DNA of 64,000 nucleotides, taken from assembly GCF_003934165.1 (NCBI RefSeq), contig NZ_RKST01000006.1:248001-312000 (forward strand), written 5' to 3'. Within the stretch, counting starts at the first letter, position 1; the number at the start of each line of letters is the position of its first letter. The position numbers and the translations under genes were made by a program. The notes beneath the pieces were generated by a model, which saw only the letters and a program-made list of their open reading frames with translations, had not been told where the DNA came from and made no database searches. The stretch is from Borborobacter arsenicus (GTDB taxonomy: Bacteria; Pseudomonadota; Alphaproteobacteria; Rhizobiales; Rhizobiaceae). This document shows positions 7,724 to 16,381 of this stretch, one piece after another.

Positions 7724-10209
7724 ACGCGCTCCCAAACCTGCCCGTCACGGCAGTGCTGCCCCATCTGCTCGATGCCCTGAGCGACGGCAACAATGCCGTG
7801 CTGGTCGCGCCGCCGGGTGCGGGCAAGACCACGCTGGTGCCGCTCGCCCTCCTGCCTGCTTCCTGGCTCGCCGGCCGCAAGATCCTGCTTTTGGAGCCAC
7901 GGCGGCTGGCAGCCCGTGCCGCCGCGAGACGCATGGCGCAATTGCTGGGCGAGGAACCCGGCGGCACGGTCGGCCATGCCATGCGCATGGAAAGCAAAGT
8001 CTCCGAACGGACTCGAATTCTCGTCGTCACCGAGGGCATTCTAGCGCGCATGATCCTCGATAATCCGGAATTGCCGGACATTGCAGCGATCCTGTTTGAT
8101 GAATTTCACGAACGTTCGCTCGATGGCGATTTCGGACTGGCGCTGGCGCTGGATGTGCAAGGCGGGCTGCGGCCGGATTTGCGGCTGCTGGTCATGTCGG
8201 CGACGCTCGACGGCGCGCGCGTGGCTAATCTGCTCGATGGCGCTCCGGTGATCGAGAGCAAGGGGCGCAGCTTCCCGGTCGATATCCGCTATGCCGAGCG
8301 GCCGGCAGCAACACCCGTTGAGGACGCCATGGCCAAGGCGGTCCGGCAGGCGCTTGCCGACGAGGAGGGCAGCGTGCTTGCCTTCCTGCCCGGCCAGCGC
8401 GAGATCGAGCGCACGCGCGAGCGGCTGGAAGGGCGGATTACCGCCGATACCGACATCGTGCCGCTCTATGGCATGCTGGACGGTAAGGCGCAGGATGCGG
8501 CGATCAAGCCCGCACCTGCCGGACGGCGCAAAGTGGTGCTCGCCACCTCCATCGCTGAGACCTCGATCACCATCGACGGCGTGCGCGTCGTCATTGACAG
8601 CGGCCTGTCCCGCCTGCCCCGATACGAGCTGGCGACGGGCCTGACAAGGCTGGAAACCGTGCGGGTGTCGCGCGCTTCGGCCGAGCAGCGGGCGGGGCGT
8701 GCCGGGCGCACACAGGAAGGCGTTGCGATCCGGCTGTGGCGTGCGGAACAGACTGCAGCCCTCCCGCCATTCACTCCACCCGAAATATTGGAGGCCGATC
8801 TTTCCGGCTTGCTGCTTGATTGCGCCGATTTCGGCGTTGCCGATCCGGCAAGCCTTGCCTTTCTCGATCCGCCGCCCGCCCCGGCACTGGCCGAGGCAAA
8901 GGCGTTGCTCGGCGCCCTCGGCGCGATCGACGGCGAGGGGCGGCTGACCTCATCGGGTGCGGCTATGCGCAAACTGGCGCTGCCGGTACGGCTTGCCCAT
9001 ATGGTCGCGGAAGCGATGAAGACGGGACATGGCCGCGATGCGGCGATGCTTGCCGTGCTCCTCACCGAACGCGGCCTTGGCGGCGACAGTGTCGATCTGG
9101 AGCGGCGGCTGTCGCGGTTTCGCACCGACAAGTCACCACGCGCTGCCGCTGCACGGCAGTTGGCACAACGGCTGGCGAAGCCATTACCTTCGCCCCTGTG
9201 TAAAGGGTCCAGCCACAGGTCCGACCCTCCCCGTCAAGGAGAGGGTAATGCAGGTGCTCTTCTTCTCCACGCCTGGCCCGACCGCGTCGCCAAGGCACGC
9301 GGCGAACGAGGCCGCTTCGTGCTGGCCAATGGCAGCGGGGCGGTTCTCGACCCAGCCGATCCCCTCGCCGGCGAAGTGTTCCTGGTGGTGTCCGACCTGC
9401 AGGGCAAGGCACAGAACGCCCGCATCGCCGCTGCTGCTTCCGTTACCGAAAGCGAGATTCGCGAGGCGCTGCCGGGCCGGATCGAAAAGCGGCGCTCTGT
9501 CCGCTTCGACCGTGCAAGCCGGGCGGTACGTGTGCGCGAGACCGAAATGCTGGGCGCCATTACACTGTCGGAACGCATGTTGCCTGCCCCGACAGGACCC
9601 GAGGCAAACAGTGCTATAGTCGATGCGCTGCGCGAGCACGGCCTGTCGCTGCTCGGCTGGAGCCGCGAAGCGCAGGCGCTACGCCACAGACTGCAATGGC
9701 TGCACCAGGGCCTTGGCGCGCCATGGCCCGACGTTTCCGACGCCGCGCTCCTCGCCTCGCTGGAAGATTGGCTACTGCCCTTCCTCCCCGGCGAGGCAAG
9801 CTTTGCGCGCATTGAATCATCTATCCTTCAGAATGCGCTCATCACTCTCGTGCCCCACGAATTGCAGCGCAAGATCGGCAGCCTGGCGCCGACCCATTTC
9901 GACGCGCCTTCGGGCAGCCGCGTGCCGATCGACTATGAGGGTGAGCAGCCGGTGCTTGCCATCCGTGTGCAGGAACTGTTCGGGCTCGACCGCCACCCTT
10001 CCATTGCCGGCGGCACGGTGCAGTTGACGCTGGAACTTCTCTCGCCGGCGCACCGGCCGATCCAGACCACCCGCGACCTGCCCGGCTTCTGGCGCGGCTC
10101 CTGGACCGATGTGCGCTCCGATATGCGCGGGCGCTATCCCAAACATGTCTGGCCCGAGGACCCGCTCACCACCGCCGCGACCAGTCGGGCCAAGCCGCGC
10201 GGCAAATAA
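7720..10209 (+). CDS. hrpB: ATP-dependent helicase HrpB
   Basis: The 829-residue protein is a DEAH/RHA-type helicase of the HrpB family. Walker A is APPGAGKTT near residue 28, motif II is DEFH in ILFDEFHERS near residue 130, motif III SAT is in LLVMSATLDG, and motif VI is in AEQRAGRAGRT near residue 325. The C-terminal HrpB-specific domain ends in KHVWPEDP. Residues about 488-511 are an in-frame insertion encoded by a palindromic repeat (9181-9252) in the linker before GALLLHAWPDR. The gene overlaps the ATPase stop by four bases. The RNA substrate and physiological role of HrpB in alphaproteobacteria are not settled. Confidence 0.93.
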   Translation: MNALPNLPVTAVLPHLLDALSDGNNAVLVAPPGAGKTTLVPLALLPASWLAGRKILLLEPRRLAARAAARRMAQLLGEEPGGTVGHAMRMESKVSERTRILVVTEGILARMILDNPELPDIAAILFDEFHERSLDGDFGLALALDVQGGLRPDLRLLVMSATLDGARVANLLDGAPVIESKGRSFPVDIRYAERPAATPVEDAMAKAVRQALADEEGSVLAFLPGQREIERTRERLEGRITADTDIVPLYGMLDGKAQDAAIKPAPAGRRKVVLATSIAETSITIDGVRVVIDSGLSRLPRYELATGLTRLETVRVSRASAEQRAGRAGRTQEGVAIRLWRAEQTAALPPFTPPEILEADLSGLLLDCADFGVADPASLAFLDPPPAPALAEAKALLGALGAIDGEGRLTSSGAAMRKLALPVRLAHMVAEAMKTGHGRDAAMLAVLLTERGLGGDSVDLERRLSRFRTDKSPRAAAARQLAQRLAKPLPSPLCKGSSHRSDPPRQGEGNAGALLLHAWPDRVAKARGERGRFVLANGSGAVLDPADPLAGEVFLVVSDLQGKAQNARIAAAASVTESEIREALPGRIEKRRSVRFDRASRAVRVRETEMLGAITLSERMLPAPTGPEANSAIVDALREHGLSLLGWSREAQALRHRLQWLHQGLGAPWPDVSDAALLASLEDWLLPFLPGEASFARIESSILQNALITLVPHELQRKIGSLAPTHFDAPSGSRVPIDYEGEQPVLAIRVQELFGLDRHPSIAGGTVQLTLELLSPAHRPIQTTRDLPGFWRGSWTDVRSDMRGRYPKHVWPEDPLTTAATSRAKPRGK
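9181..9252 (+). repeat. In-frame palindromic repeat inside hrpB
   Basis: A degenerate palindromic unit begins ATTACC and ends GGTAAT, with CCTCCCCGTCAAGGAGAGGG as its best conserved internal part. The two arms pair imperfectly around a centre near 9218. It is of the same style as the two CCCCTCCCC/AAGGGG units at 63555-63690, a class common in Mesorhizobium genomes. It preserves the hrpB frame and encodes about 24 residues containing PLPSPLCKGSS and PPRQGEG, low-complexity sequence foreign to HrpB. Confidence 0.7.
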
Positions 10210-10247
10210 TGCTTTGCCTGGGCGGGGCGTCCGGCGCATAAGACGGC

Positions 10248-11573
10248 ATGATCAAGAAGCTGCAGAACTCCGACTTCCAGCAGCCCTACCGGTTGCGGCT
10301 GAACACGCTGATCCGGTTGCGCTGGCTTGCAATCATCGGCCAGAGCCTGACCGTGCTGGTGGTCGCCTATTGGCTGAACTATCCGCTGCCGGTGAGCCTG
10401 TGCTTCGCGCTCATCGCCTGTTCGGCCTGGCTCAACCTTCTGCTTACATTCCGCTTTCCGGCAGCCCACAGATTGAACCCGCTCGCGGCGCTGGGCATCC
10501 TGACTTTCGATGCGATCCAGCTAGCCGGCCTGCTTTACATGACAGGCGGGTTGACGAACCCGTTCTCGCTGCTGATGACCGTGCCGGTGGTGATCTCGGC
10601 GACCTCGCTGCCGCTGCGGATGACCGCCTGGCTCGGTCTTCTGGTCATGGCCACGGCCACGGCGCTTGTCTTCTTCCACCTTCCCCTGCCGTGGGTCGCC
10701 GGCACCGAACTGCCGATGCCCTTCGTCTATGTCGCGGGAATGTGGATGGCGGTGCTGTCGAGCATTGCCTTCACCGCCATCTATGCTTGGCGCGTGGCCG
10801 AGGAGGCCCGCCTGCTTGCCAATGCGCTTGCCGCCACCGAACTGGTGCTGCAGCGCGAGCAGCATCTTTCCGCCCTCGACGGGCTGGCGGCAGCGGCCGC
10901 GCATGAACTCGGAACGCCGCTTGCGACCATCACGCTGGTCGCCAAGGAAATGGAGCGAGCGCTGGGCAAGGATCCGAAATTCCATGAGGATGTGACGCTG
11001 CTGCGCTCGCAAAGCGAACGTTGCCGCGAAATCCTCAAGCGGCTGACCAGCCTTTCGTCCGACAGCGAAGTCCACATGGCGCGCCTGCCCCTGACCTCGC
11101 TGGTTGAGGAGGTGATCTCGCCCCACCGCGATTTCGGCATCGCCATCAATCTCGATCCGGGCGAGAGGATCGGGCCGGAACCCGTCGGCCACCGCAATCC
11201 GGGTGTCATCTACGGGTTGGGCAATCTGGTGGAAAATGCGATCGATTTCGCCACCAGTACGATCACCATAAGCTGGCGCTGGGACGACCGCAGCGTCGCC
11301 TTTGAAATCATCGATGACGGCCCCGGCTTCCCGCCAGAAATCATCGACCGTATCGGCGAACCCTATATGTCGACACGGCAGGGAGCAGAACCCGGTGGTG
11401 GCCTCGGTCTTGGCCTGTTCATCGCCAAGACGCTGCTCGAGCGCTCCGGCGCAACGCTGGCCTTCCATAACGCCAATGAACGCGGCAAGGGCGCCGTCGT
11501 GGAGGTCGACTGGCCGCGCGACGTGTTCCTGAAGCCAGCGGCAGCCTCGGCATCGATGTTCGACCGGGCTTAG
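10248..11573 (+). CDS. actS: Redox-sensing histidine kinase ActS/RegB
   Basis: The 441-residue membrane kinase is the sensor of the ActSR (RegBA/PrrBA) global redox system, which controls respiration, carbon and nitrogen metabolism. Six hydrophobic segments occupy residues about 25-180. The quinone-binding heptapeptide GGLTNPF is at residues 100-106. The H-box AAAHELGTPLATI places the phosphorylated histidine at 219. The redox-active cysteine of the family is present at 259 in SERCREIL. The catalytic domain shows NLVENAIDFA, DDGPGFP and GLGLGLFIAK. The response regulator follows after about 110 bases that contain a dispersed repeat. Conservation of both redox elements suggests an active sensor. 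Confidence 0.93.
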   Translation: MIKKLQNSDFQQPYRLRLNTLIRLRWLAIIGQSLTVLVVAYWLNYPLPVSLCFALIACSAWLNLLLTFRFPAAHRLNPLAALGILTFDAIQLAGLLYMTGGLTNPFSLLMTVPVVISATSLPLRMTAWLGLLVMATATALVFFHLPLPWVAGTELPMPFVYVAGMWMAVLSSIAFTAIYAWRVAEEARLLANALAATELVLQREQHLSALDGLAAAAAHELGTPLATITLVAKEMERALGKDPKFHEDVTLLRSQSERCREILKRLTSLSSDSEVHMARLPLTSLVEEVISPHRDFGIAINLDPGERIGPEPVGHRNPGVIYGLGNLVENAIDFATSTITISWRWDDRSVAFEIIDDGPGFPPEIIDRIGEPYMSTRQGAEPGGGLGLGLFIAKTLLERSGATLAFHNANERGKGAVVEVDWPRDVFLKPAAASASMFDRA

Positions 11574-11620
11574 AGCCTATGATCCTTCCCGAAAACCCGT
11601 TTCCACTTTCCCGGATCATG
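11573..11620. repeat. Dispersed rhizobial intergenic palindrome
   Basis: The sequence runs from AGAGCCTATGATCC through CCCGAAAACCCGTTTCCACTT to CGGATCATGCCC. It is a copy of the abundant Hyphomicrobiales intergenic palindrome whose usual form has GATCATGC ends around a GAAAACCGG/CCACTTTTCGGG core. The better-preserved copy at 40875-40925 shows the same order. It begins at the last base of actS and separates actS from actR. Confidence 0.8.
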
Positions 11621-11685
11621 CCCAAGGTGGCAAAATCGGCTTTTGGTGATTATATTCGCCGCAAAAATACAAAAGGATGAGGCGC

Positions 11686-12252
11686 ATGAGCGGCGAAACT
11701 GAAACGGTGGACGGCAGCATTACGGGCGGCGATACTTCGCTGCTGATCGTGGATGACGACAAGCCGTTCCTGACCCGCCTCGCCCGCGCCATGGAAACGC
11801 GCGGCTTCCAGGTCGAGACCGCCGAGAGCGTGGAAGAAGCGGTCGCCAAGGCGCGCGCCCGTGCACCCGCCTACGCCGTGGTCGACATGCGGCTTGGCGA
11901 CGGCAATGGGCTGGACGTCGTTGCCGCCATCCGCGAGAAGCGCAGCGATGCGCGCACCATCATTCTGACCGGCTATGGCAATATCGCGACGGCGGTAACG
12001 GCAGTGAAGCTCGGCGCGGTCGACTATCTCTCCAAGCCCGCCGATGCCGATGACGTTTTTGCTGCACTCACCCGCACCAAGGGCGAGCGCGCAGCACCGC
12101 CGGAGAACCCGATGTCCGCCGACCGGGTGCGTTGGGAACATATCCAGCGCGTCTATGAGATGTGCGAACGAAATGTCTCGGAAACGGCGCGCCGCCTCAA
12201 CATGCACCGCCGCACGCTGCAGCGCATCCTGGCCAAGCGCGCACCGCGATAG
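11686..12252 (+). CDS. actR: Response regulator ActR/RegA
   Basis: The product of about 188 residues is the DNA-binding partner of ActS. The receiver domain has VDDDKPF near residue 22, the phosphoacceptor aspartate in VVDMRLGDGNG near residue 65 and the conserved lysine in LSKPADADD near residue 115. The C-terminal Fis-type helix-turn-helix contains ETARRLNMHRRTLQRILAKR, strongly conserved in RegA/ActR/PrrA. A proline-containing linker (APPENPMSADR) joins the domains. I chose the ATG at 11686, with AGGATGAGG upstream; an in-frame ATG three codons earlier (11677) has worse spacing. A probable terminator follows. Confidence 0.93.
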   Translation: MSGETETVDGSITGGDTSLLIVDDDKPFLTRLARAMETRGFQVETAESVEEAVAKARARAPAYAVVDMRLGDGNGLDVVAAIREKRSDARTIILTGYGNIATAVTAVKLGAVDYLSKPADADDVFAALTRTKGERAAPPENPMSADRVRWEHIQRVYEMCERNVSETARRLNMHRRTLQRILAKRAPR

Positions 12253-12253
12253 A

Positions 12254-12292
12254 AAAAAGCGGCGCGTGCACGGACACCGCCGCTCCCGCATT
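12254..12292 (+). terminator. Possible terminator after actR
   Basis: Just after the actR stop, AGCGGCG and CGCCGCT form a seven-base-pair stem around a loop of about 13 bases, followed by CCCGCATTTTCTT. The stem is GC-rich but the T tract is interrupted, so it is only a moderate candidate. nfuA approaches from the other strand. Confidence 0.4.
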
Positions 12293-12365
12293 TTCTTAAG
12301 CGAACTTGACGGCGCCTGCCCCGCCTTAAATCAGCGTGGCCTTCCGGACCACGCAGGCGTCAGGA

Positions 12366-12941
12366 TCAGGCGACCTGTTCGACCTGCTGAACTTCCGGCA
12401 CGAAATGGCGCAAAAGGTTCTGGATGCCGTGTTTCAGGGTTGCCGTCGATGACGGGCAGCCGGCGCAGGAGCCTTTCATGTGCAGGAACACAGTGCCGTT
12501 CTCGAAGCCGCGGAAGGTGATGTCGCCACCGTCCTGCGCCACTGCCGGACGGACTCGCGTGTCGAGCAATTCCTTGATCGTGGCGACGATCTCGCTGTCT
12601 GCCTCGCCATAGAATTCGCCGCTCTCATCGGCAGCGGTAACCGCTGCATGGCCGCCAGCCGCCATGACGGGCGCGCCTGACATGAAATGCTCCATGATGG
12701 CGCCCAGGATCGCCGGCTTCAGATGCTGCCAATCCGGCCCATCCTTGGTCACGGTGATGAAGTCATAGCCGAAGAAAACGCCGGTAACGCCGGGAATCTC
12801 GAACAGCCGTCCGGCCAGGGGCGATGTCTCATGCGCTTCCGCGGCGCTGCGGAAATCAGCCGTTCCCTGTGCGAGAACCTCCTTGCCGGGAAGGAATTTC
12901 AACGTGGCGGGATTGGGTGTCGCCTCGGTCTGGATGAACAT
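12366..12941 (-). CDS. nfuA: Fe-S cluster scaffold/carrier protein NfuA (NifU-like)
   Basis: This 191-residue protein carries Fe-S clusters to client proteins. Residues 1 to about 88 are the Nfu N-terminal domain (start MFIQTEATPNPATLKF, with GVFFGYDFITVTK near residue 54). Residues about 115-185 are the NifU C-terminal domain with the cluster-binding CXXC at cysteines 159 and 162 (GSCAGCPSS). The layout matches mitochondrial Nfu1 and alphaproteobacterial homologues. The ATG at 12941 has GGAG upstream. A motif resembling the Irr-binding ICE element overlaps the probable promoter, suggesting iron-responsive control. It is the last gene of the glnD-murJ-trpS-usp run, separated from usp by 89 bases. 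Confidence 0.93.
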   Translation of the reverse strand: MFIQTEATPNPATLKFLPGKEVLAQGTADFRSAAEAHETSPLAGRLFEIPGVTGVFFGYDFITVTKDGPDWQHLKPAILGAIMEHFMSGAPVMAAGGHAAVTAADESGEFYGEADSEIVATIKELLDTRVRPAVAQDGGDITFRGFENGTVFLHMKGSCAGCPSSTATLKHGIQNLLRHFVPEVQQVEQVA

Positions 12942-12963
12942 CGCCGCATCTCCGTGCGTGTAG

Positions 12964-12981
12964 ATTGGAATAATTCTAAAT
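12964..12981 (-). promoter_or_regulatory. Irr-type ICE motif at the nfuA promoter
   Basis: Read on the minus strand the sequence is ATTTAGAATTATTCCAAT. The Irr target (iron control element) in rhizobia is approximately TTTAGAA-N3-TTCTAAA, so the left half is perfect and the right half differs at two positions. It lies 23 bases before the nfuA start codon and overlaps a possible -10 box TAGAAT, with TTTACC 16 bases further upstream as -35. Binding by Irr there would repress nfuA when iron is scarce. Inference from motif and gene function. Confidence 0.5.
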
Positions 12982-13030
12982 AGGCTCTGTTGCCGGTAAA
13001 TACAAGCAAAACGCTACGGGCGAAACGAGA

Positions 13031-13522
13031 CTAGGTCAGGCTCTCCAGATCCTCGTCGGACAGATGCTGCGGCACCACCGTCACCGGAATCGGAAAGGCT
13101 GCCCCCTTGCCGGCGACAGAGGCGACCAACGGTCCCGGCCCTTCCTTGCCGGCGCCTGCGGCAAGGACGAGGATGGCGATATCCTGATCTTCCTCGATGA
13201 GGTGATGCAGTTCCTCGGTCGGCTTGCCTTCCCGCACGACCAGTTCCGGCTCGATGCCCAGCGTCTCGCGGATCTTGCTGGCATAGCCGTCCAATGCCGC
13301 CTTGGCATTTGCCATAGCTTCTTCGCGCATGATCTTTTCAACGCCGAGCCAATGCTGGAAATCGCCGGGCTCGATGACATAGAGCAGCACCAGAACGCCG
13401 CCCGTACTCTTGGCGCGCCTTGATGCATAGGCCACGGCGCGCTCGCATTCGGGCGTGTCGTCGATGATCGCCAGGAATTTCCTTCGATGTCCGGCTTCCC
13501 GGATAAGACGCTTCGAGACCAT
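13031..13522 (-). CDS. Universal stress protein family protein
   Basis: A single UspA domain of 163 residues. The first beta strand FLAIIDDTPECERAVAYA contains the conserved aspartate. The late region VLVLAAGAGKEGPGPLV followed by FPIPVTVVP replaces the classic ATP-binding GxxGSxS with a less typical sequence, so ATP binding is uncertain. The gene follows trpS by 86 bases and precedes nfuA by 89 bases on the same strand, an order common in Hyphomicrobiales. The ATG at 13522 has only a weak ribosome binding site. Function beyond membership of the stress-protein family is not known. Confidence 0.85.
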   Translation of the reverse strand: MVSKRLIREAGHRRKFLAIIDDTPECERAVAYASRRAKSTGGVLVLLYVIEPGDFQHWLGVEKIMREEAMANAKAALDGYASKIRETLGIEPELVVREGKPTEELHHLIEEDQDIAILVLAAGAGKEGPGPLVASVAGKGAAFPIPVTVVPQHLSDEDLESLT

Positions 13523-13608
13523 GTTAAAACCCTGCCGCCGGCAAGTTCATGCCGGCACAATCTGCCACTTGCGCCCCCCATTGGGCAAGCACAATGCCGC
13601 GACCTGCT

Positions 13609-14673
13609 TCAGCTGCTTACGAGGCCGAGTATGGATCGCACCGTCTTCATCGTCGCCTCGGCGATCACGCTTGCGCGCTCCCCGCCCTCGCGCAACACGC
13701 CGTCGACATAGGCCTGGTCGGCCGAAATGCGCCGCATCTCATTGGCGATCGGGGCAAGCCTGGCGACCGCCAGTTCGGCAAGAGCCGGCTTGAAGGCCGA
13801 GAATTGCTGCCCACCGAATTCGCCAAGCACCCTTTCCTTGGTGCTTTCGGCAAGGGCGGCATAGATGGTGACGAGGTTTTCTGCTTCCGGACGCCCTTTC
13901 AGCCCTTCCACATCCGACGGCAGGCCGTCCGGATCGGTCTTGGCTTTGCGGATCTTCTTGGAGATCGTCTCGGCATCGTCGGTAAGATTGATGCGCGAAA
14001 GATCGGACGGTTCGGACTTCGACATCTTCTTGGAGCCGTCGCGCAACGACATCACGCGCGGCGCCGGCCCCTCGATCAGCGGCTCGGTCAGCGGGAAGAA
14101 GCCGTTGACCCTTTCGTCGCCCATCATCATCTCTACGCCGACGTCAAGATCGGCAATGCGGGACGAATAGTCGTTGTTGAACTTCTGGGCGATGTCGCGC
14201 GTCAGTTCCAGATGCTGCTTCTGGTCGTCGCCCACCGGCACATGGGTAGCGCGATAGACGAGGATGTCGGCCGCCATCAGCGTGGGATAGGCAAACAGCC
14301 CCACGCTTGCATTCTCGCGGTCCTTGCCGGCCTTTTCCTTGAACTGCGTCATGCGGTTCAGCCAGCCCATGCGGGCGACACAGTTGAACACCCAGGCAAG
14401 CTCGGCGTGCTGCATGACCCGGCTCTGGTTGAAGACGATGTGCTTCTTCGGATCGATCCCGGCAGCCAGGAACGCCGCGGTCACCTCGCGCGTCGCCCGC
14501 ATCAATTCTACCGGGTCCTGCCATACGGTGATGGCGTGCATGTCGACCACGCAGTAGATGCAGTCATGGCTGTCCTGCAGTAGGACAAAGCGACGGATAG
14601 CACCGAGATAGTTGCCGAGATGAAGGTTTCCGGTTGGCTGGACGCCGGAAAAGACGAGCGGCTTGAAGGTCAT
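13609..14673 (-). CDS. trpS: Tryptophanyl-tRNA synthetase
   Basis: This 354-residue class I aminoacyl-tRNA synthetase charges tRNA-Trp. The HIGH-type signature is [10 protein letters not shown] near residue 10 and the KMSKS loop is [10 protein letters not shown] near residue 205. The order and spacing are standard for bacterial TrpRS. The frame is open for a further 95 codons upstream, but that stretch lies in the murJ 3' region and is not TrpRS-like; the ATG at 14673 begins the family's normal N-terminus [13 protein letters not shown]. It follows murJ by 91 bases on the same strand and is followed by usp. Confidence 0.96.
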   Translation of the reverse strand: MTFKPLVFSGVQPTGNLHLGNYLGAIRRFVLLQDSHDCIYCVVDMHAITVWQDPVELMRATREVTAAFLAAGIDPKKHIVFNQSRVMQHAELAWVFNCVARMGWLNRMTQFKEKAGKDRENASVGLFAYPTLMAADILVYRATHVPVGDDQKQHLELTRDIAQKFNNDYSSRIADLDVGVEMMMGDERVNGFFPLTEPLIEGPAPRVMSLRDGSKKMSKSEPSDLSRINLTDDAETISKKIRKAKTDPDGLPSDVEGLKGRPEAENLVTIYAALAESTKERVLGEFGGQQFSAFKPALAELAVARLAPIANEMRRISADQAYVDGVLREGGERASVIAEATMKTVRSILGLVSS

Positions 14674-14764
14674 GAAATTCCCCGAGAGCTGGTGGAGGGC
14701 CTCGTAAAGAGGTGAGATATGCCGGGCCTGATACCGCGCCGGAATCCTGCGTTCAAGGGGCGGT

Positions 14765-16366
14765 TCATTCGAGCGGCGGAATTTCGGATCGTGCGGCCTT
14801 TGGCTGGCCTCGCCGGAGGCTGCGGCGAACCATCCCGATATCGGCTCCGCCGATGGCGAAGGCGATGGCGAAATAGATGATGGTGGCAGCACAGACCAGC
14901 GCGCCCAACGTAGCCGCCTGGGTGTAGATCGGCGCCTCTGCCGCCAGATAGGGGGCAAGCCACCGGACCGCGAAATAAAGGAACGCCGCCATCACCGTCG
15001 CGGCCAGCACCAGGCGCGGAATGCGGGTCAGGAGCGGAATATCTGTTCCCCAGTGACCGCGCCGGATCAGAATTGCCAGCAGCAGCGCGGCGTTGACCCA
15101 GCCGGCAACCGCAGACGCCGTGGCGATGCCGACGGCACCCATCGAGGGAAATAGCGTCAGCGCCAGAGAAATATTGACTGCCACCGAAATCGCCGCAAAC
15201 ACCATCGGCGTGCGGGTGTCCTCGCGGGCGAAATAGCCGGGCGTGAACGCCTTGATCAGCACGAAGGCTGGCAGGCCGAGGCCGAACACCGACAATATGG
15301 CCGAGACGACCGGCGTGCCGTTGGTCGCGGCAAAGGCGCCGCGCTCGTAAAGCACACGCACGATCGGTTCGGCCATAACAAGCAGGGCCGCCGTCGCCGG
15401 CAGGGTCAAAAACAGCGTGAACTCGACCGAACGGTTCTGCAGATTGGCCGCCTCCACCGCATTGCCGGCCTTCAGCGCGCGGGCAAGTTCCGGCAGCAGC
15501 ACGATCGCCACCGCAATCCCCACCACGCCGAGCGGCAATTGATAGACACGGTCGGCATAGGCGAGCGATGACACCGCACTGGCCTGGCCGGAAGCGATAG
15601 CGGTGCCGATCAGCGTGTTGATCTGGGTGATGCCGCCGGTGATCGCCGCCGGAAAGGCGAGCCACAGCAGCCGCCTGACATTGGGCGTGAAGCGGGGGCG
15701 GCGGAAGCCGATCGAAATGCCCGCATGCCGCACGGCCCCCCAGACGATGGCCAGTTGCACCAGCCCGGCGGCCAGCACGCCCCAGGCAATAGCATAGCCG
15801 ACCGACAGCTCATCGAACCCCTCATACCAGGCATAGGCCAGAACCGCGATCAGGATGACATTCAGGAATACGGGTGCAAGCGCCGCCGCAAAATAGCGGC
15901 GTAGTGAGTTGAGCATGCCGCTCATCATCGCCGCCAGTGACATGCACATCAGATAGGGAAACATGATCGTGGCGAGCGAGCGCGTCAGATCGAATTTCTC
16001 CGGGTCTTGTGCAAAGCCGGGCGCGATAATGGTCGCGACCAGAAGCGGCATGGCCAGTTCCATCACGATGGTCAGGAGGATCAGCACACTGAACAGCACG
16101 CCGAACACTTCCTCGGAAAATTTCCTTGCACCATCGGTGCCGTTGGCTTCGATCTCCTTGGCAAAGAGCGGCACGAAGGCGGTGTTGAAGGCGCCTTCGG
16201 CAAAGAGCCGCCGGAAGGTGTTCGGAAACTGGAAAGCCGCGTTGAAGGCATCGGCCACCGGCCCGGTGCCAAGGGCGGCCGCCATCATCATCTCGCGCGT
16301 GAAGCCGAAAATGCGCGACAGCATCGTGCCGGACGCAACGGTGGCGAATTTCTTGATCAGGCTCAT
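14765..16366 (-). CDS. murJ: Lipid II flippase MurJ
   Basis: The 533-residue integral membrane protein flips lipid II across the inner membrane for peptidoglycan synthesis. It is a MATE/MVF-type transporter with about 14 hydrophobic segments. The N-terminal signature [19 protein letters not shown] and the following [23 protein letters not shown] are strongly conserved in MurJ/MviN. I chose the ATG at 16366, which starts MSLIKKF; a GTG three codons upstream lies closer to an AGGA sequence and is the alternative. It lies 15 bases after glnD, so the two are probably co-transcribed, a usual linkage in this order. Confidence 0.95.
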   Translation of the reverse strand: MSLIKKFATVASGTMLSRIFGFTREMMMAAALGTGPVADAFNAAFQFPNTFRRLFAEGAFNTAFVPLFAKEIEANGTDGARKFSEEVFGVLFSVLILLTIVMELAMPLLVATIIAPGFAQDPEKFDLTRSLATIMFPYLMCMSLAAMMSGMLNSLRRYFAAALAPVFLNVILIAVLAYAWYEGFDELSVGYAIAWGVLAAGLVQLAIVWGAVRHAGISIGFRRPRFTPNVRRLLWLAFPAAITGGITQINTLIGTAIASGQASAVSSLAYADRVYQLPLGVVGIAVAIVLLPELARALKAGNAVEAANLQNRSVEFTLFLTLPATAALLVMAEPIVRVLYERGAFAATNGTPVVSAILSVFGLGLPAFVLIKAFTPGYFAREDTRTPMVFAAISVAVNISLALTLFPSMGAVGIATASAVAGWVNAALLLAILIRRGHWGTDIPLLTRIPRLVLAATVMAAFLYFAVRWLAPYLAAEAPIYTQAATLGALVCAATIIYFAIAFAIGGADIGMVRRSLRRGQPKAARSEIPPLE

Positions 16367-16381
16367 GGTCGGCACGGCATC

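Noticed and set aside
11640-11690. Promoter between actS and actR
   Set aside because: AT-rich bases around TATATTCGCC are present, but no convincing -35/-10 pair can be set without data.
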